A stretch of DNA of 64,000 nt from Fusibacter bizertensis (GTDB taxonomy: Bacteria; Bacillota; Clostridia; Peptostreptococcales; Acidaminobacteraceae). The notes under the pieces were generated by a model. The model saw only the letters and a program-made list of their open reading frames with translations, did not search any database and had not been told where the DNA came from. This document shows, in pieces, positions 53,813-62,768 of the stretch (the stretch's first letter is position 1; every line of letters begins with the position of its first letter). The position numbers were made by a program, and so were the translations under genes. Location of the stretch: positions 62,001 through 126,000 of the forward strand of contig NZ_JARYZI010000011.1 in NCBI RefSeq assembly GCF_029914245.1. The letters are read 5' to 3'.

Positions 53813-53926
53813 TTACCCATAAAGCGGGACGAACACCGCCAGGTGATTGTAGCCACCACCATTTGAGATAATTTTACCGGTTGACGCGACGTCAAAGTCA
53901 AGTTTATCTACAGAGATTATTTCTTT
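53813..53926 (-). other. Short ORF or gene remnant after the PBP gene
   Basis: A frame of 37 codons reads VDKLDFDVASTGKI, then ISNGGGYNHLAVFVPLYG, then stops. It overlaps the end of the PBP gene and has no ATG, GTG or TTG start in frame. The ending resembles small swapped-hairpin DNA-binding proteins of mobile elements (kv..gngahvyvPk style), but I cannot prove this. It may be a remnant. The rest of the 53601-53916 gap holds a terminator and no other clear feature. Confidence 0.25.
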
Positions 53927-55356
53927 TTATTTTTAAGCCACTCCGAAATAACCTTTCGAGCAATTGGAGCGGCTATTTGACCACCATCTTTTGATTGATA
54001 TTCTAATATGACGGCTATGGCAATTTCTGGGTTTTCAGCAGGTGCAAAGCCGATAAACCATGCATGGTCATTGCCTTCGCCTTGGTTTGATTTCTCATTT
54101 TGAGCAGTACCAGTTTTTCCGGCTACTTCAACGCCCGATATAGCCGATTTTTGACCTGTACCATTTCTAACGACTTCGATCATCATATCTTTGATAAGCT
54201 CAGAAGTTTTAGCATCAGTAAATTTGTACAATTTTTTAGCTATTGTTTCTGTTAGCACTTTATTGTTTTTATCAGAAACACTTTTCACTAAATACGGTTT
54301 CATTATAACACCCTCATTTGCAATTCCTGAACAAATAAGTGCCATTTGAAGCGGTGTAACCAGTAGTTTTCCTTGCCCAATTACTGTAGCAGCAAACTCA
54401 GTTTTGCTACTGATCTCAGTGTTAATACTACTTTTGTTTAGTGGAAGATCAAAACTGAACTTTTTATTTATTCCTGATTTTTCAGCTGTTTGTATAAGTT
54501 TTTTTGAGCTTAAAAGCTCTGATAATTTAGTAAAATAGACATTACTTGAAAAAGCCATTGCCGAGGTCATATCAAGCTCGCCATAGGCTTTATTACCTGA
54601 ATTTGAAAAAGTTTTACCATCTATGATGACACTACCCGTATCCTCAACTTTAAAATCAACAAGACCGTCTTCAATCGCAGCAATTGCAGTTACAATTTTA
54701 AAAGTAGAACCAGGTGGATATAGTCCAAGGATAGCACGTGGCAACAGAGGGCTACTTTCATTTGTTGATACTTCATCCCAATTTTTCTCGAGTGAACTTT
54801 CATTAGGATTATAATCAGGCGTACTTACCATTGCTAGAATTTCACCTGTTTTGGGGTTAATTGCTACGATAGAACCACGACTATCACCCATCAGCTCTCT
54901 TGCCTTAGCTTGTAGATTGTGATCAATGGTTAATATGAGATTATCCCCTGTCTTATCTTCGCCTGTAACTAGACTTACTATATTACCAACAAGTCCAAGT
55001 GCATTTATACCTAGTAAAGTATCATTATATTGTGCTTCTAAAAGTGTTTTACCATATATGTCGGAATTATACCCTATAACGTGTGCGTAAAGGTTCTTAA
55101 AAGGATAATTTCTACTCATGGCGCCATCACTTACCTTTGTAAATGCTAAAACCTCGCCATTTCTATCAAAGATTTGACCTCTAATAATCCCAGCTTCATT
55201 TGCTTTAAGACGTCTGTTATAGCTATTTGCCATGATTGACTCTTTTCCATATAATTCAAAATAACTCATATAGACAATTAGACTTATAAAAATCAAACTG
55301 ATTAATATAAAAATATGGAGTATCCTACTATTTGTTGTCGATTTTTTCAAATTCAA
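53917..55356 (-). CDS. Penicillin-binding protein 2-type transpeptidase (PbpA/FtsI-like)
   Basis: The 479-residue protein has one N-terminal membrane helix (about 12-34), a dimerisation region (about 50-140) and a transpeptidase domain with S217-T-F-K220, S270-S-N272 and K414-T-G416, all intact. It cross-links peptidoglycan outside the membrane. It overlaps the FtsW/RodA gene by 29 bases and probably starts at a TTG near the GGAGG site. It works with that glycosyltransferase in an elongation or sporulation complex. Confidence 0.93.
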   Translation of the reverse strand: MNLKKSTTNSRILHIFILISLIFISLIVYMSYFELYGKESIMANSYNRRLKANEAGIIRGQIFDRNGEVLAFTKVSDGAMSRNYPFKNLYAHVIGYNSDIYGKTLLEAQYNDTLLGINALGLVGNIVSLVTGEDKTGDNLILTIDHNLQAKARELMGDSRGSIVAINPKTGEILAMVSTPDYNPNESSLEKNWDEVSTNESSPLLPRAILGLYPPGSTFKIVTAIAAIEDGLVDFKVEDTGSVIIDGKTFSNSGNKAYGELDMTSAMAFSSNVYFTKLSELLSSKKLIQTAEKSGINKKFSFDLPLNKSSINTEISSKTEFAATVIGQGKLLVTPLQMALICSGIANEGVIMKPYLVKSVSDKNNKVLTETIAKKLYKFTDAKTSELIKDMMIEVVRNGTGQKSAISGVEVAGKTGTAQNEKSNQGEGNDHAWFIGFAPAENPEIAIAVILEYQSKDGGQIAAPIARKVISEWLKNKKK

Positions 55357-56614
55357 ACGCCTCCTCTCTTAAAATAGATCCGGAAAGTGCTTGAAGTAGC
55401 CCTAGTATCAAAAAACTAGAGAGCATTGAAGAACCACCATAACTTACAAAGGGTAAAGTGATGCCTGTAAGTGGGATTAGTTTTGTTACACCACCAATTA
55501 TTAAAAAGGTTTGAAAAGCAACTGTAATAGTCAATCCAAATGCAAGTGATTTAGTAAAAGGATCACGTAGACCAAGGCAGATTTTTATACCTCTGTATAG
55601 TAGCAGCACAAACATAATGATAATGGCTATACCACCAAATATCCCCATTTCTTCGCAAATTGCCGAAAAAATAAAGTCTGTTTCCACATTTGGTATAAAA
55701 TGAGGATAGCCAAATCCTATGCCCGTCCCAAAAAAACTACCACTTCCAATTGCAAAAAGTGATTGCGTAATTTGATAACCTTTTCCAGCTATATCTGCAA
55801 ATGGATTCAGCCAGCTATCCACTCTCACTTGCAAATGAGGCATTATTTTTACTGCAATAAGTGCAGCACTACCTGCCAAGATCGCATTTGTAGCTATAAA
55901 CGTTATTGCTTTTTCAAATACATATATCGTCGACAAATAGACCATAAAGATTAAAAGTGCTGTCCCAAACTCCCTTTGAAGTACAAAAAATCCAAGTATT
56001 ATAAAGACCATGATCATAAGTATCCATTTGGGTGAGGCTGATCTATCACCTAGTTTCAATCGAAGTGCCTCAGGATTAGAGACAAATGAGGCTATAAAAA
56101 AAACAAACAAGATTTTGATAAATTCAGAAGGTTGAAAAGAAATCTTACCTAGTACAATCCAATTTTTTGCTCCATTTATGCTTTTGCCAATGAGCAAAGT
56201 AAGTATAAAAAGTATGATCATTAATATATAAAAAAACCAAATTGATCGAATGCGCTTATTTACGAGTTGGAATATAGAACTTGTCACTAAAAATATGCTT
56301 AACCCTGTCAAATACCATATGAACTGTTTGAATCCAACATCAGTAGATAACCTAAGTTGCATCGCAAGCCCCAGACTTAAAATCATAGCCACTATAATCG
56401 CTAGATAAGTATCACCCATTTTATATTTTCTAAGTATAATATAGGTCAAATAGTTTAACACTACCTTAGACGCACCAATCATCAAGATGAACATCACAAA
56501 AACGCCACTTCTAAACGAGAGCAGCGTAAATAGAGAAAGATCAATAAGCGCCACTAAATGCATAGGCGTCATAGGATTTGGTTGTTTTTCTTTTTTTATC
56601 AAATAACTATTCAT
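55328..56614 (-). CDS. FtsW/RodA/SpoVE family peptidoglycan glycosyltransferase
   Basis: The 428-residue SEDS protein has about ten helices. Family motifs are IWYLTGLSIFLV, GAKNWIVLGKISFQPSEFIKI (about 150-170), DFIFSAICEEMGIFGG and PLTGITLPFVSYGGSS (about 370-386). SEDS proteins polymerise lipid II glycan strands together with a class B PBP, here encoded by the overlapping downstream gene. It overlaps the FHA gene by 8 bases. Confidence 0.93.
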   Translation of the reverse strand: MNSYLIKKEKQPNPMTPMHLVALIDLSLFTLLSFRSGVFVMFILMIGASKVVLNYLTYIILRKYKMGDTYLAIIVAMILSLGLAMQLRLSTDVGFKQFIWYLTGLSIFLVTSSIFQLVNKRIRSIWFFYILMIILFILTLLIGKSINGAKNWIVLGKISFQPSEFIKILFVFFIASFVSNPEALRLKLGDRSASPKWILMIMVFIILGFFVLQREFGTALLIFMVYLSTIYVFEKAITFIATNAILAGSAALIAVKIMPHLQVRVDSWLNPFADIAGKGYQITQSLFAIGSGSFFGTGIGFGYPHFIPNVETDFIFSAICEEMGIFGGIAIIIMFVLLLYRGIKICLGLRDPFTKSLAFGLTITVAFQTFLIIGGVTKLIPLTGITLPFVSYGGSSMLSSFLILGLLQALSGSILREEAFEFEKIDNK

Positions 56615-57062
56615 CTAACTTTCCACCTTCAGAAAATACAAGTTTTGTTATTCCAAGCGATATCTCATCATCCTCTTTGAGTAAAACAGGTCTTGAAAGC
56701 CTTTCACCATTGATATAAGTGCCATTTGCGCTCCCTAAATCTTTTATGGTAAAGCCTTGACTTATTCTTTCAAGCTGAACATGCTGTGACGAGATATGAG
56801 GATCTGAAATCGCTATCTCACATTCTAGCGATCGACCAATTATGATCTGTGTATTTTTCAGCGGGAAAATTTCAGTAACGGTATTGGTTCCGGTTTGTTC
56901 AATTGATGACAAAAGTTTTAAATGTGGATTTGAGACCTTTGTTTCTTCCCAGACTGTCATCTTTTTTATATCTATATAGATTAGTTTAGCAATTTTTAAG
57001 ATAAATAGATAAATGATAAAAGTTAATATATATTTAGTTGCCATTACAATTACTTCGTACAT
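56607..57062 (-). CDS. FHA domain protein with N-terminal membrane anchor
   Basis: The 151-residue protein has one membrane helix (about 8-28) and an FHA domain (about 60-145) with IIIGRSLECEI, SSQHVQL and LGSANGTYINGERL, the phosphothreonine-binding residues. It is probably a signalling adaptor that binds a Ser/Thr-phosphorylated partner. The order FHA-rodA-pbp resembles the FhaB-RodA-PbpA arrangement in Actinobacteria and in Clostridia, pointing to control of wall growth by kinases not in the window. Confidence 0.9.
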   Translation of the reverse strand: MYEVIVMATKYILTFIIYLFILKIAKLIYIDIKKMTVWEETKVSNPHLKLLSSIEQTGTNTVTEIFPLKNTQIIIGRSLECEIAISDPHISSQHVQLERISQGFTIKDLGSANGTYINGERLSRPVLLKEDDEISLGITKLVFSEGGKLDE

Positions 57063-57146
57063 AAAATCACCTCAGAATTGATTATATCATTCAAATCATA
57101 TCTTTAATCATATTCCGAGCAAATTTATTGTATTTGTAAAGATGAG

Positions 57147-57184
57147 ATAAAAAACTACTGAGTTTTTAATATACTCAGTAGTTT
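57147..57184 (-). terminator. Terminator of galE (end of the lnp operon)
   Basis: AAACTACTGAGT / ACTCAGTAGTTT perfect 12-bp stem with a 9-nt loop, then TTTTATC on the minus strand, 6 bp after the galE stop. Confidence 0.88.
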
Positions 57185-57189
57185 CCTAA

Positions 57190-58206
57190 TTAATCAGCAT
57201 AACCTGCTGGATTTTGTGATTGCCATTTCCACGAATCACGCACCATATCTTCTAGGCTATAAATTGCTTTCCAAGAAAGCTTTTTATTGCTCTTATCTGG
57301 GTTCGAATAACAAACGCCGATATCGCCATCTCTTCTCTCAACAATTTTAAAGGCTATGCTTACATCGTTAACTTTTTTAAAAGTATTAACCATCTCTAAA
57401 ACCGAATAGCCCGTGCCAGTGCCTAAATTAAAAGCTTCACAGCCCTTGTTTTGCTCTAAGTACTGAACGGCTGCCACATGTCCTTTAGCTAAGTCAACCA
57501 CATGAATATAATCTCTTACGCCAGTACCATCTGGCGTGTTGTAATCATCACCATAGATACTGAGAAAATCACGTCTCCCTATTGCCACTTGTGTTATATA
57601 TGGCATTAAGTTAGTGGGTACACCTCGAGGGTCCTCTCCAATCATTCCCGAATGATGTGCACCAATAGGATTAAAATACCTTAATAATGCAACGCCCAAC
57701 TCTGAGTCAACTCTTGCCATATCTTTTAAGATTTGTTCCGTCATATATTTGGTCCAACCATAAGGATTTGTACAATTTCCAGTCTTGCTTTCTTCACCTA
57801 GTGGCATGGGATTGTTAACATCATAAACTGTTGCAGAAGATGAAAAAATGATATTTTTTACGCCGTATTTCTCCATCACTTTAGTTAATACCAAAGTAAC
57901 GTTCAAGTTGTTGTCATAATAATGCCATGGATTATTGACAGAGTCTCCTACGGCTTTCAGTCCTGCAAAATGAATGACACAATCAATCTTATTGTCACTA
58001 AAAATTTCTTCTAGTAATTTTTGATCCCTAACATCACCTTCATAGAATTTAACTGTTTTGTTTGTCAAAAGGCCTACTCTATCTAAACATCTAGGGTTAG
58101 AATTACATAGATTGTCTATCACGATCACGTTGTATCCGTTATCAATCAACTCTACACATGTATGTGAACCAATGTAACCAGCACCACCCGTTACTAATAT
58201 AGTCAT
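57190..58206 (-). CDS. galE: UDP-glucose 4-epimerase
   Basis: The 338-residue short-chain-dehydrogenase family enzyme has the NAD site TGGAGYIGSH (6-15), catalytic SSSATVYD (Ser122-124) and Y149-x3-K153. It interconverts UDP-galactose and UDP-glucose, and often UDP-GalNAc/GlcNAc. It is the last gene of the lacto-N-biose operon, corresponding to lnpD in bifidobacteria, and ends at a terminator. Confidence 0.96.
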   Translation of the reverse strand: MTILVTGGAGYIGSHTCVELIDNGYNVIVIDNLCNSNPRCLDRVGLLTNKTVKFYEGDVRDQKLLEEIFSDNKIDCVIHFAGLKAVGDSVNNPWHYYDNNLNVTLVLTKVMEKYGVKNIIFSSSATVYDVNNPMPLGEESKTGNCTNPYGWTKYMTEQILKDMARVDSELGVALLRYFNPIGAHHSGMIGEDPRGVPTNLMPYITQVAIGRRDFLSIYGDDYNTPDGTGVRDYIHVVDLAKGHVAAVQYLEQNKGCEAFNLGTGTGYSVLEMVNTFKKVNDVSIAFKIVERRDGDIGVCYSNPDKSNKKLSWKAIYSLEDMVRDSWKWQSQNPAGYAD

Positions 58207-58247
58207 AATACGCTCCTTGTCTATAGTTGCTTTGTTAAATCATCTGT

Positions 58248-59183
58248 TTAGTTTTCTTTGCCCCAAAGTGAATAGGGGTAATGTCCTTCTTCTATCATGC
58301 TTGTGATGAAGGCTTTTACTGTATGCTTATCTTCAGCATACGTAACGCCATACCATTTTTCAGTAGAAGTCAGCACCTTAACTGTTGCCTTGCTTTCTTT
58401 AAGTAATTCTGACACTGTTGTAGGTAAAAAAAACTCTGCCTTTAATGGATTAGTTAATAGTGCCTGTTCTAAAAATGACGAGAACCTCAACTCGGCTTCT
58501 TCAATCAAACTTGGCGTGAAACCCCATAAGTTCATAGATACAATGGTCTCATCTGGAAGACTAATCCAAGAATTGCCATCATCTATGGTGAAATGTATGC
58601 CATCTTTTATTTTTTCAATTCGTGTGCGCTCAACAATTGTTTCCAAATAACGCTCTCCTCGAATACCACATATACCTCGTGAAACGTAACCATTTTCAGT
58701 AACTGTTTTACTCAGTTCATAGCCAACCATACAGTAATTATATTTCTCATGGTCTCTTTGATCCTCTAGATAACTATAAATCAACTTATAGGCAGATTTA
58801 CCATAATAATCATCTGAGTTAATCACTGCAAAAGGAGAATTGCCAATAGCCTCTTTAGCGCTCAGGACTGCATGACCAGTTCCCCAAGGTTTTGTTCGTT
58901 CCTCTGGTACGGTATACTTCGATGGAATATTGTTCACTTCTTGAAAAGCAACGCGAATTTCAATAGGCGCACTGCTAAGTCTCTTTACCACCGTTTCCAT
59001 AAAGATATCTTTAATCGCTTCTTTAATCACAAATACGACGGTATCAAATCCAGCCTCAATTGCATCATAAATTGAATAATCTAATATTGCCTCGCCACAT
59101 GGTCCGATAGGATCAATCTGTTTTAATCCACCATATCTACTCCCCATGCCTGCTGCCATTACAACTAGAATTGGTTTGTTCAT
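58248..59183 (-). CDS. Sugar-phosphate nucleotidyltransferase (LnpC-like)
   Basis: The 311-residue protein starts with a pyrophosphorylase signature (VMAAGMGSRYGGLKQIDPIG, residues 8-27) and has NSDDYYGKSAY (about 128-138). It is a nucleoside-diphosphate-sugar pyrophosphorylase/uridylyltransferase relative. Its place between nahK and galE implies that it activates galactose-1-phosphate or N-acetylhexosamine-1-phosphate with UTP, as the third lnp enzyme does. Exact substrate unproven. Confidence 0.85.
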   Translation of the reverse strand: MNKPILVVMAAGMGSRYGGLKQIDPIGPCGEAILDYSIYDAIEAGFDTVVFVIKEAIKDIFMETVVKRLSSAPIEIRVAFQEVNNIPSKYTVPEERTKPWGTGHAVLSAKEAIGNSPFAVINSDDYYGKSAYKLIYSYLEDQRDHEKYNYCMVGYELSKTVTENGYVSRGICGIRGERYLETIVERTRIEKIKDGIHFTIDDGNSWISLPDETIVSMNLWGFTPSLIEEAELRFSSFLEQALLTNPLKAEFFLPTTVSELLKESKATVKVLTSTEKWYGVTYAEDKHTVKAFITSMIEEGHYPYSLWGKEN

Positions 59184-59202
59184 CTTAAACTACTCCTTTT
59201 AC

Positions 59203-60276
59203 TTATTTGCTTTCTTCCTTAACAATCAACGACATTTCATCAAATTTTCGCATCATCTCAGAGGCTAATTTTAACTGTGTTCTACATCTATCTAAGTTAT
59301 GATCAGAGTACCTTATACCAAAGTAATGGTCCCCTTCTAAATAATCTGTTAAAAACCTTATGCCGCATTCAAGCGTCATCGTTAATGCACCAAGAGGAAA
59401 GACTTCACGTTCTTTCGTAGTTAAACCTGGACACGCTTTTAAGAATCCTCTCGTAAAAATTCGATACATCTCTAGATCAATCGTCATTTTGTCTAAATCT
59501 TTTTCATCTTCAGCAGCAGTTGCAGCCCCAAATCGAATAGAGTCTCCAAAGTCATAGGCAGTAAGGCCAGGCATCGTCGTATCTAGGTCTATAACACACA
59601 TCGCCTCACGTGTTTTCTCATGTAACATGACATTATTTAATTTTGTATCATTGTGGGTTACTTTAAGTGGTAGTTCACCTGACTTTAGCAAGCCAACTAA
59701 TTTACCCGCTATGCTTTCATGCTTTAAAATAAATTCAATTTCAGGCTGAACCAACTTTGCACGATCTATAGGATTTTCAGCTAGTGCTTTGCGGAACAAT
59801 TTGTATCTATTGGGTGTATTATGAAAGTTTTCAATTGTTTCATATAACGTTTCTGCTGGAAAGTCTTTTAATTGTTGCTGAAAAGTTCCAATACCTATTG
59901 CTGCTTGATAGAAATCCTCTGGGGTTTCAGGTGATTGAAGGCAGATAGAATTCTCAATAAAGTCATAGATTCGCCAGTCACTATCTTCTTCAAAGTGAAA
60001 CCAGTCTTGACCCTCTTTTGTCTTAATCAAAGTTAAAGCACTATAGGGTTGATCATTTTTTTCATGTAAATACTCTGTAATTGCTGCAATATTTTGCTGA
60101 AGTTGAGATACATTCGGAAAAGCTCTATTACTGATTTTCTGCAAAATATATCGCCTTCCTGATCTAGTTACAACTAGATAAGTAACATTGATATGGCCAT
60201 TTCCATATCGTTCACATGATATTGGTACATCATCTATTCTAAATTGACTCAAAATGTGCTTATAATATTTATCCAT
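59203..60276 (-). CDS. nahK: N-acetylhexosamine 1-kinase
   Basis: I start at the ATG at 60274-60276 (GGAGAG site). The 357-residue protein belongs to the aminoglycoside-phosphotransferase-like kinases, with the catalytic HND at about 208-210 (THNDTKLNNVM) and the metal DLD at about 230-232. In lnp loci this enzyme (LnpB/NahK) phosphorylates GlcNAc or GalNAc at the anomeric position. It lies 86 bp downstream of lnpA, after a terminator-like hairpin. Confidence 0.92.
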   Translation of the reverse strand: MDKYYKHILSQFRIDDVPISCERYGNGHINVTYLVVTRSGRRYILQKISNRAFPNVSQLQQNIAAITEYLHEKNDQPYSALTLIKTKEGQDWFHFEEDSDWRIYDFIENSICLQSPETPEDFYQAAIGIGTFQQQLKDFPAETLYETIENFHNTPNRYKLFRKALAENPIDRAKLVQPEIEFILKHESIAGKLVGLLKSGELPLKVTHNDTKLNNVMLHEKTREAMCVIDLDTTMPGLTAYDFGDSIRFGAATAAEDEKDLDKMTIDLEMYRIFTRGFLKACPGLTTKEREVFPLGALTMTLECGIRFLTDYLEGDHYFGIRYSDHNLDRCRTQLKLASEMMRKFDEMSLIVKEESK

Positions 60277-60326
60277 AATACTCTCCATAGGGTTATTAAA
60301 TTTTTACTCAAAGCAAAGTTGTGATT

Positions 60327-60357
60327 AAAAAAAAACCGCCCTGCTAAGCAGGGCGGT
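60327..60357 (-). terminator. Strong terminator between lnpA and nahK
   Basis: A GC-rich stem ACCGCCCTGCT / AGCAGGGCGGT with a minimal loop, then T8 on the minus strand, 5 bp after the lnpA stop and upstream of the nahK start. It could end most transcripts at lnpA and lower expression of the kinase and later genes. Confidence 0.9.
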
Positions 60358-60362
60358 GAATG

Positions 60363-62525
60363 TTAGATTTCATACCACCTTATCTCATTAGCATCCATAT
60401 CCAAGGCGAATGAGCCATTATTTGTAAATACAACAGTAGACTGAGGCGTATACGTATTATTAACTACGCAATATTTGCCATTTTTTACAAAGGCATGTAC
60501 CTCTACGTTGTAATTAGTAGAAAACCACTTATTTAGCTCTTCTTCGCCATGTGCTGCCCATAGAATAGCACGATATAGTATACGACTATTTTCAAAAGTA
60601 TATGGTAAACCTGACATGTAGACACTTCTACCACTTCCGAAAGTATTAACAGCCATTTGTACTTCTTTGTCCCTTTGAACTAAAATCTGAGTATCGGGAA
60701 GTGCGTAGATACTTTTCTTTCCCTCACCAAAGTCTACTGAACCTTTTACATCTTCTAAAATAAAGTGTTCTTTTAATGGTTCCCAGTTGTACTTATCATA
60801 ATTTAAAGTCATGCCCGTTTCTTTTTCAACGCCAAGTACCGAACTTAACTGTAGATAATGACCTTGGTATTGGTGACCTGTAGGTTCACCTACACCAATA
60901 AATCCACCTCCGCGGTGTACAAAACCTCTTATCTGAGAAGATATGATAGGATCTCTCCACTCTATACCTCCTGTTTGAGCTGTATCACCATCACCTACAT
61001 TTATGATTACATCAATAGTGTCAAGAATAGTTGCATCATTTCGGATATCGTCAAATGAGATGAACTTTACATCGAAAGGCGCACCTGAAAGTGCTTCTAT
61101 AATCCCTGCATATGAGTAATTTTGTTTCTGATAAAGCGCATGATGAACCATGTGACTTCCCCATGCTCTCATTTTTCCCCAACTGTTGAGTACAGCTACT
61201 CTTTTCACACAGTATGGTGTTGTTCCTTTAATATTTTCATAAAGTTCTCTAAACTCATTACATACCGATTCAATATATTCTATAAAATCTGGAAATTGTA
61301 AAGCAAGTTTTAGATAACCCCCATAGCCAATTCTATCTATCGGTTTTCTTAAAATTGCACGACGTGCGCCTACCCAATTTTCTTTTGCTTCTTTTACAGG
61401 ATTACCACCTTCATGGAAAGTGTCTGGAAAGAAGTAAGGTAAAAATCTACCTTCAGTATATTTTACATTTGGAATATCTGAAATTAAACGTAAAGTTGAA
61501 CCATTTCCTACAGAGCCCACAACTGCATCCATCCCTATGGTTTTCCACTCATCCATAAAAGGCTCCATGCCAATCCAGTGATCGCCTAAAAACATCATTG
61601 CCTCTAGTCCTAACTCATGTGTGATATCGACCATTTCCTTACTTAACTTTGCAACTTCACGTCTTTGAAATGCTTGAAAGTCTTTAAACTCCTTTGATGG
61701 AATTCTATATTGATTGTTATAATAGCCTTGATCTACAATATATTCTGGTCTAAATTTGTAACCAACTTCAGCTTCAAATTGTTCTAAAATATACGGCGAA
61801 ACTGATGCAGAGTAGCCATACCAGTCAACGTACTTTTCACGTTTCAGTTCATCAAACATCAGTGTGAATTGATGAAAGAAAGTCGTAAATCTTATAACAT
61901 TAACATAAGGATTATCTTTAATAAATTTTCTTAAGCGTTCCATTGTAAACGCCTTAGTCTTAGGCTGCCTTACATCAAACGTAATCTGATGTTCAAAGTT
62001 TTCCCAGTTATTTGTAACTGCATTGTACATATGAACCGGATCCCAAATGAGATAACCTAAGAATGCAACTGTGTACTCATGATAAGGAAGTGGATTATGA
62101 ATTATAACACTTGTGGTTTCCTCATCATACTCCCATTGATCTGTTGCTAAAGGTTCACCAGTGGTTCTATCCATCACTTCCCACCAACGTTTAATATCAT
62201 CTCTCGTATTAACCGCTATAAGTTCTAAGCAGATCCCTTTCATAAGATTTATCCTTAATTCCGTCTGATCTGCGGTGTGAAATCCTGTCATAATATAGCA
62301 TTGCTGCACTTCTTCAGGATTTGCCTTAGCCCAAGTATTATCTTTACGAGTTGTATAGTAAGTCGCATATATTTTTGCGTTTTGATCTTGCAATTCAACT
62401 GGAAAATCAGTACCATCACAGTCTCTTATTGCATCTGCGCCCCATTTTTTTATAATCTCTATAGTCTCAGGTATAACATCTATATCTGTTGGTATGGTCA
62501 CACGACCATATTTGTTATTGCTCAT
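60363..62525 (-). CDS. lnpA: 1,3-beta-galactosyl-N-acetylhexosamine phosphorylase (GH112)
   Basis: The 720-residue protein matches GH112 phosphorylases over their usual length. It opens with the conserved GRVTIPTDIDVIPETIEI and WGADAIRDCDGTDFP, and keeps CYIMTGFHTADQ, a FTTFFHQFTL stretch and a Rossmann-like C-terminal part (GGGFIGVGEPTGHQ). It cleaves lacto-N-biose or galacto-N-biose with phosphate inside the cell, giving galactose-1-phosphate and GlcNAc or GalNAc. It is followed by nahK, a nucleotidyltransferase and galE, the full pathway order, and preceded by ABC permeases for uptake. Which disaccharide is preferred cannot be read by eye. Confidence 0.96.
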   Translation of the reverse strand: MSNNKYGRVTIPTDIDVIPETIEIIKKWGADAIRDCDGTDFPVELQDQNAKIYATYYTTRKDNTWAKANPEEVQQCYIMTGFHTADQTELRINLMKGICLELIAVNTRDDIKRWWEVMDRTTGEPLATDQWEYDEETTSVIIHNPLPYHEYTVAFLGYLIWDPVHMYNAVTNNWENFEHQITFDVRQPKTKAFTMERLRKFIKDNPYVNVIRFTTFFHQFTLMFDELKREKYVDWYGYSASVSPYILEQFEAEVGYKFRPEYIVDQGYYNNQYRIPSKEFKDFQAFQRREVAKLSKEMVDITHELGLEAMMFLGDHWIGMEPFMDEWKTIGMDAVVGSVGNGSTLRLISDIPNVKYTEGRFLPYFFPDTFHEGGNPVKEAKENWVGARRAILRKPIDRIGYGGYLKLALQFPDFIEYIESVCNEFRELYENIKGTTPYCVKRVAVLNSWGKMRAWGSHMVHHALYQKQNYSYAGIIEALSGAPFDVKFISFDDIRNDATILDTIDVIINVGDGDTAQTGGIEWRDPIISSQIRGFVHRGGGFIGVGEPTGHQYQGHYLQLSSVLGVEKETGMTLNYDKYNWEPLKEHFILEDVKGSVDFGEGKKSIYALPDTQILVQRDKEVQMAVNTFGSGRSVYMSGLPYTFENSRILYRAILWAAHGEEELNKWFSTNYNVEVHAFVKNGKYCVVNNTYTPQSTVVFTNNGSFALDMDANEIRWYEI

Positions 62526-62570
62526 AGTTTCTCCTAAGATGAAATATTATTTTTATTGTTAATTGTATAA

Positions 62571-62759
62571 TTAATTATATTTTTCATTATAAATGCCCAT
62601 AGAAGTAAGTAGTAACGCTACTCCAACTGCAATGATACCTAATCCAGCTAGCTTGCCAGTCATCTTCCACCCTAAAATCACCATTACAATACCTAGAACA
62701 CTAAAAATAGTGATCAAGATTATCCGTAAAGATTCATTATCTTTAGGTAAATTTTGCAT
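62571..62759 (-). CDS. Small membrane protein in the lnp operon (DUF6903-like)
   Basis: The 62-residue protein has two hydrophobic helices (about 12-30 and 37-55) joined by KMTGKLAG. From memory it resembles DUF6903 small proteins near lacto-N-biose phosphorylase operons, but I am not certain. It lies 9 bp after the MalG-type permease gene and 45 bp before lnpA. It may be a transporter accessory subunit. Confidence 0.7.
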   Translation of the reverse strand: MQNLPKDNESLRIILITIFSVLGIVMVILGWKMTGKLAGLGIIAVGVALLLTSMGIYNEKYN

Positions 62760-62768
62760 CGAATCACC

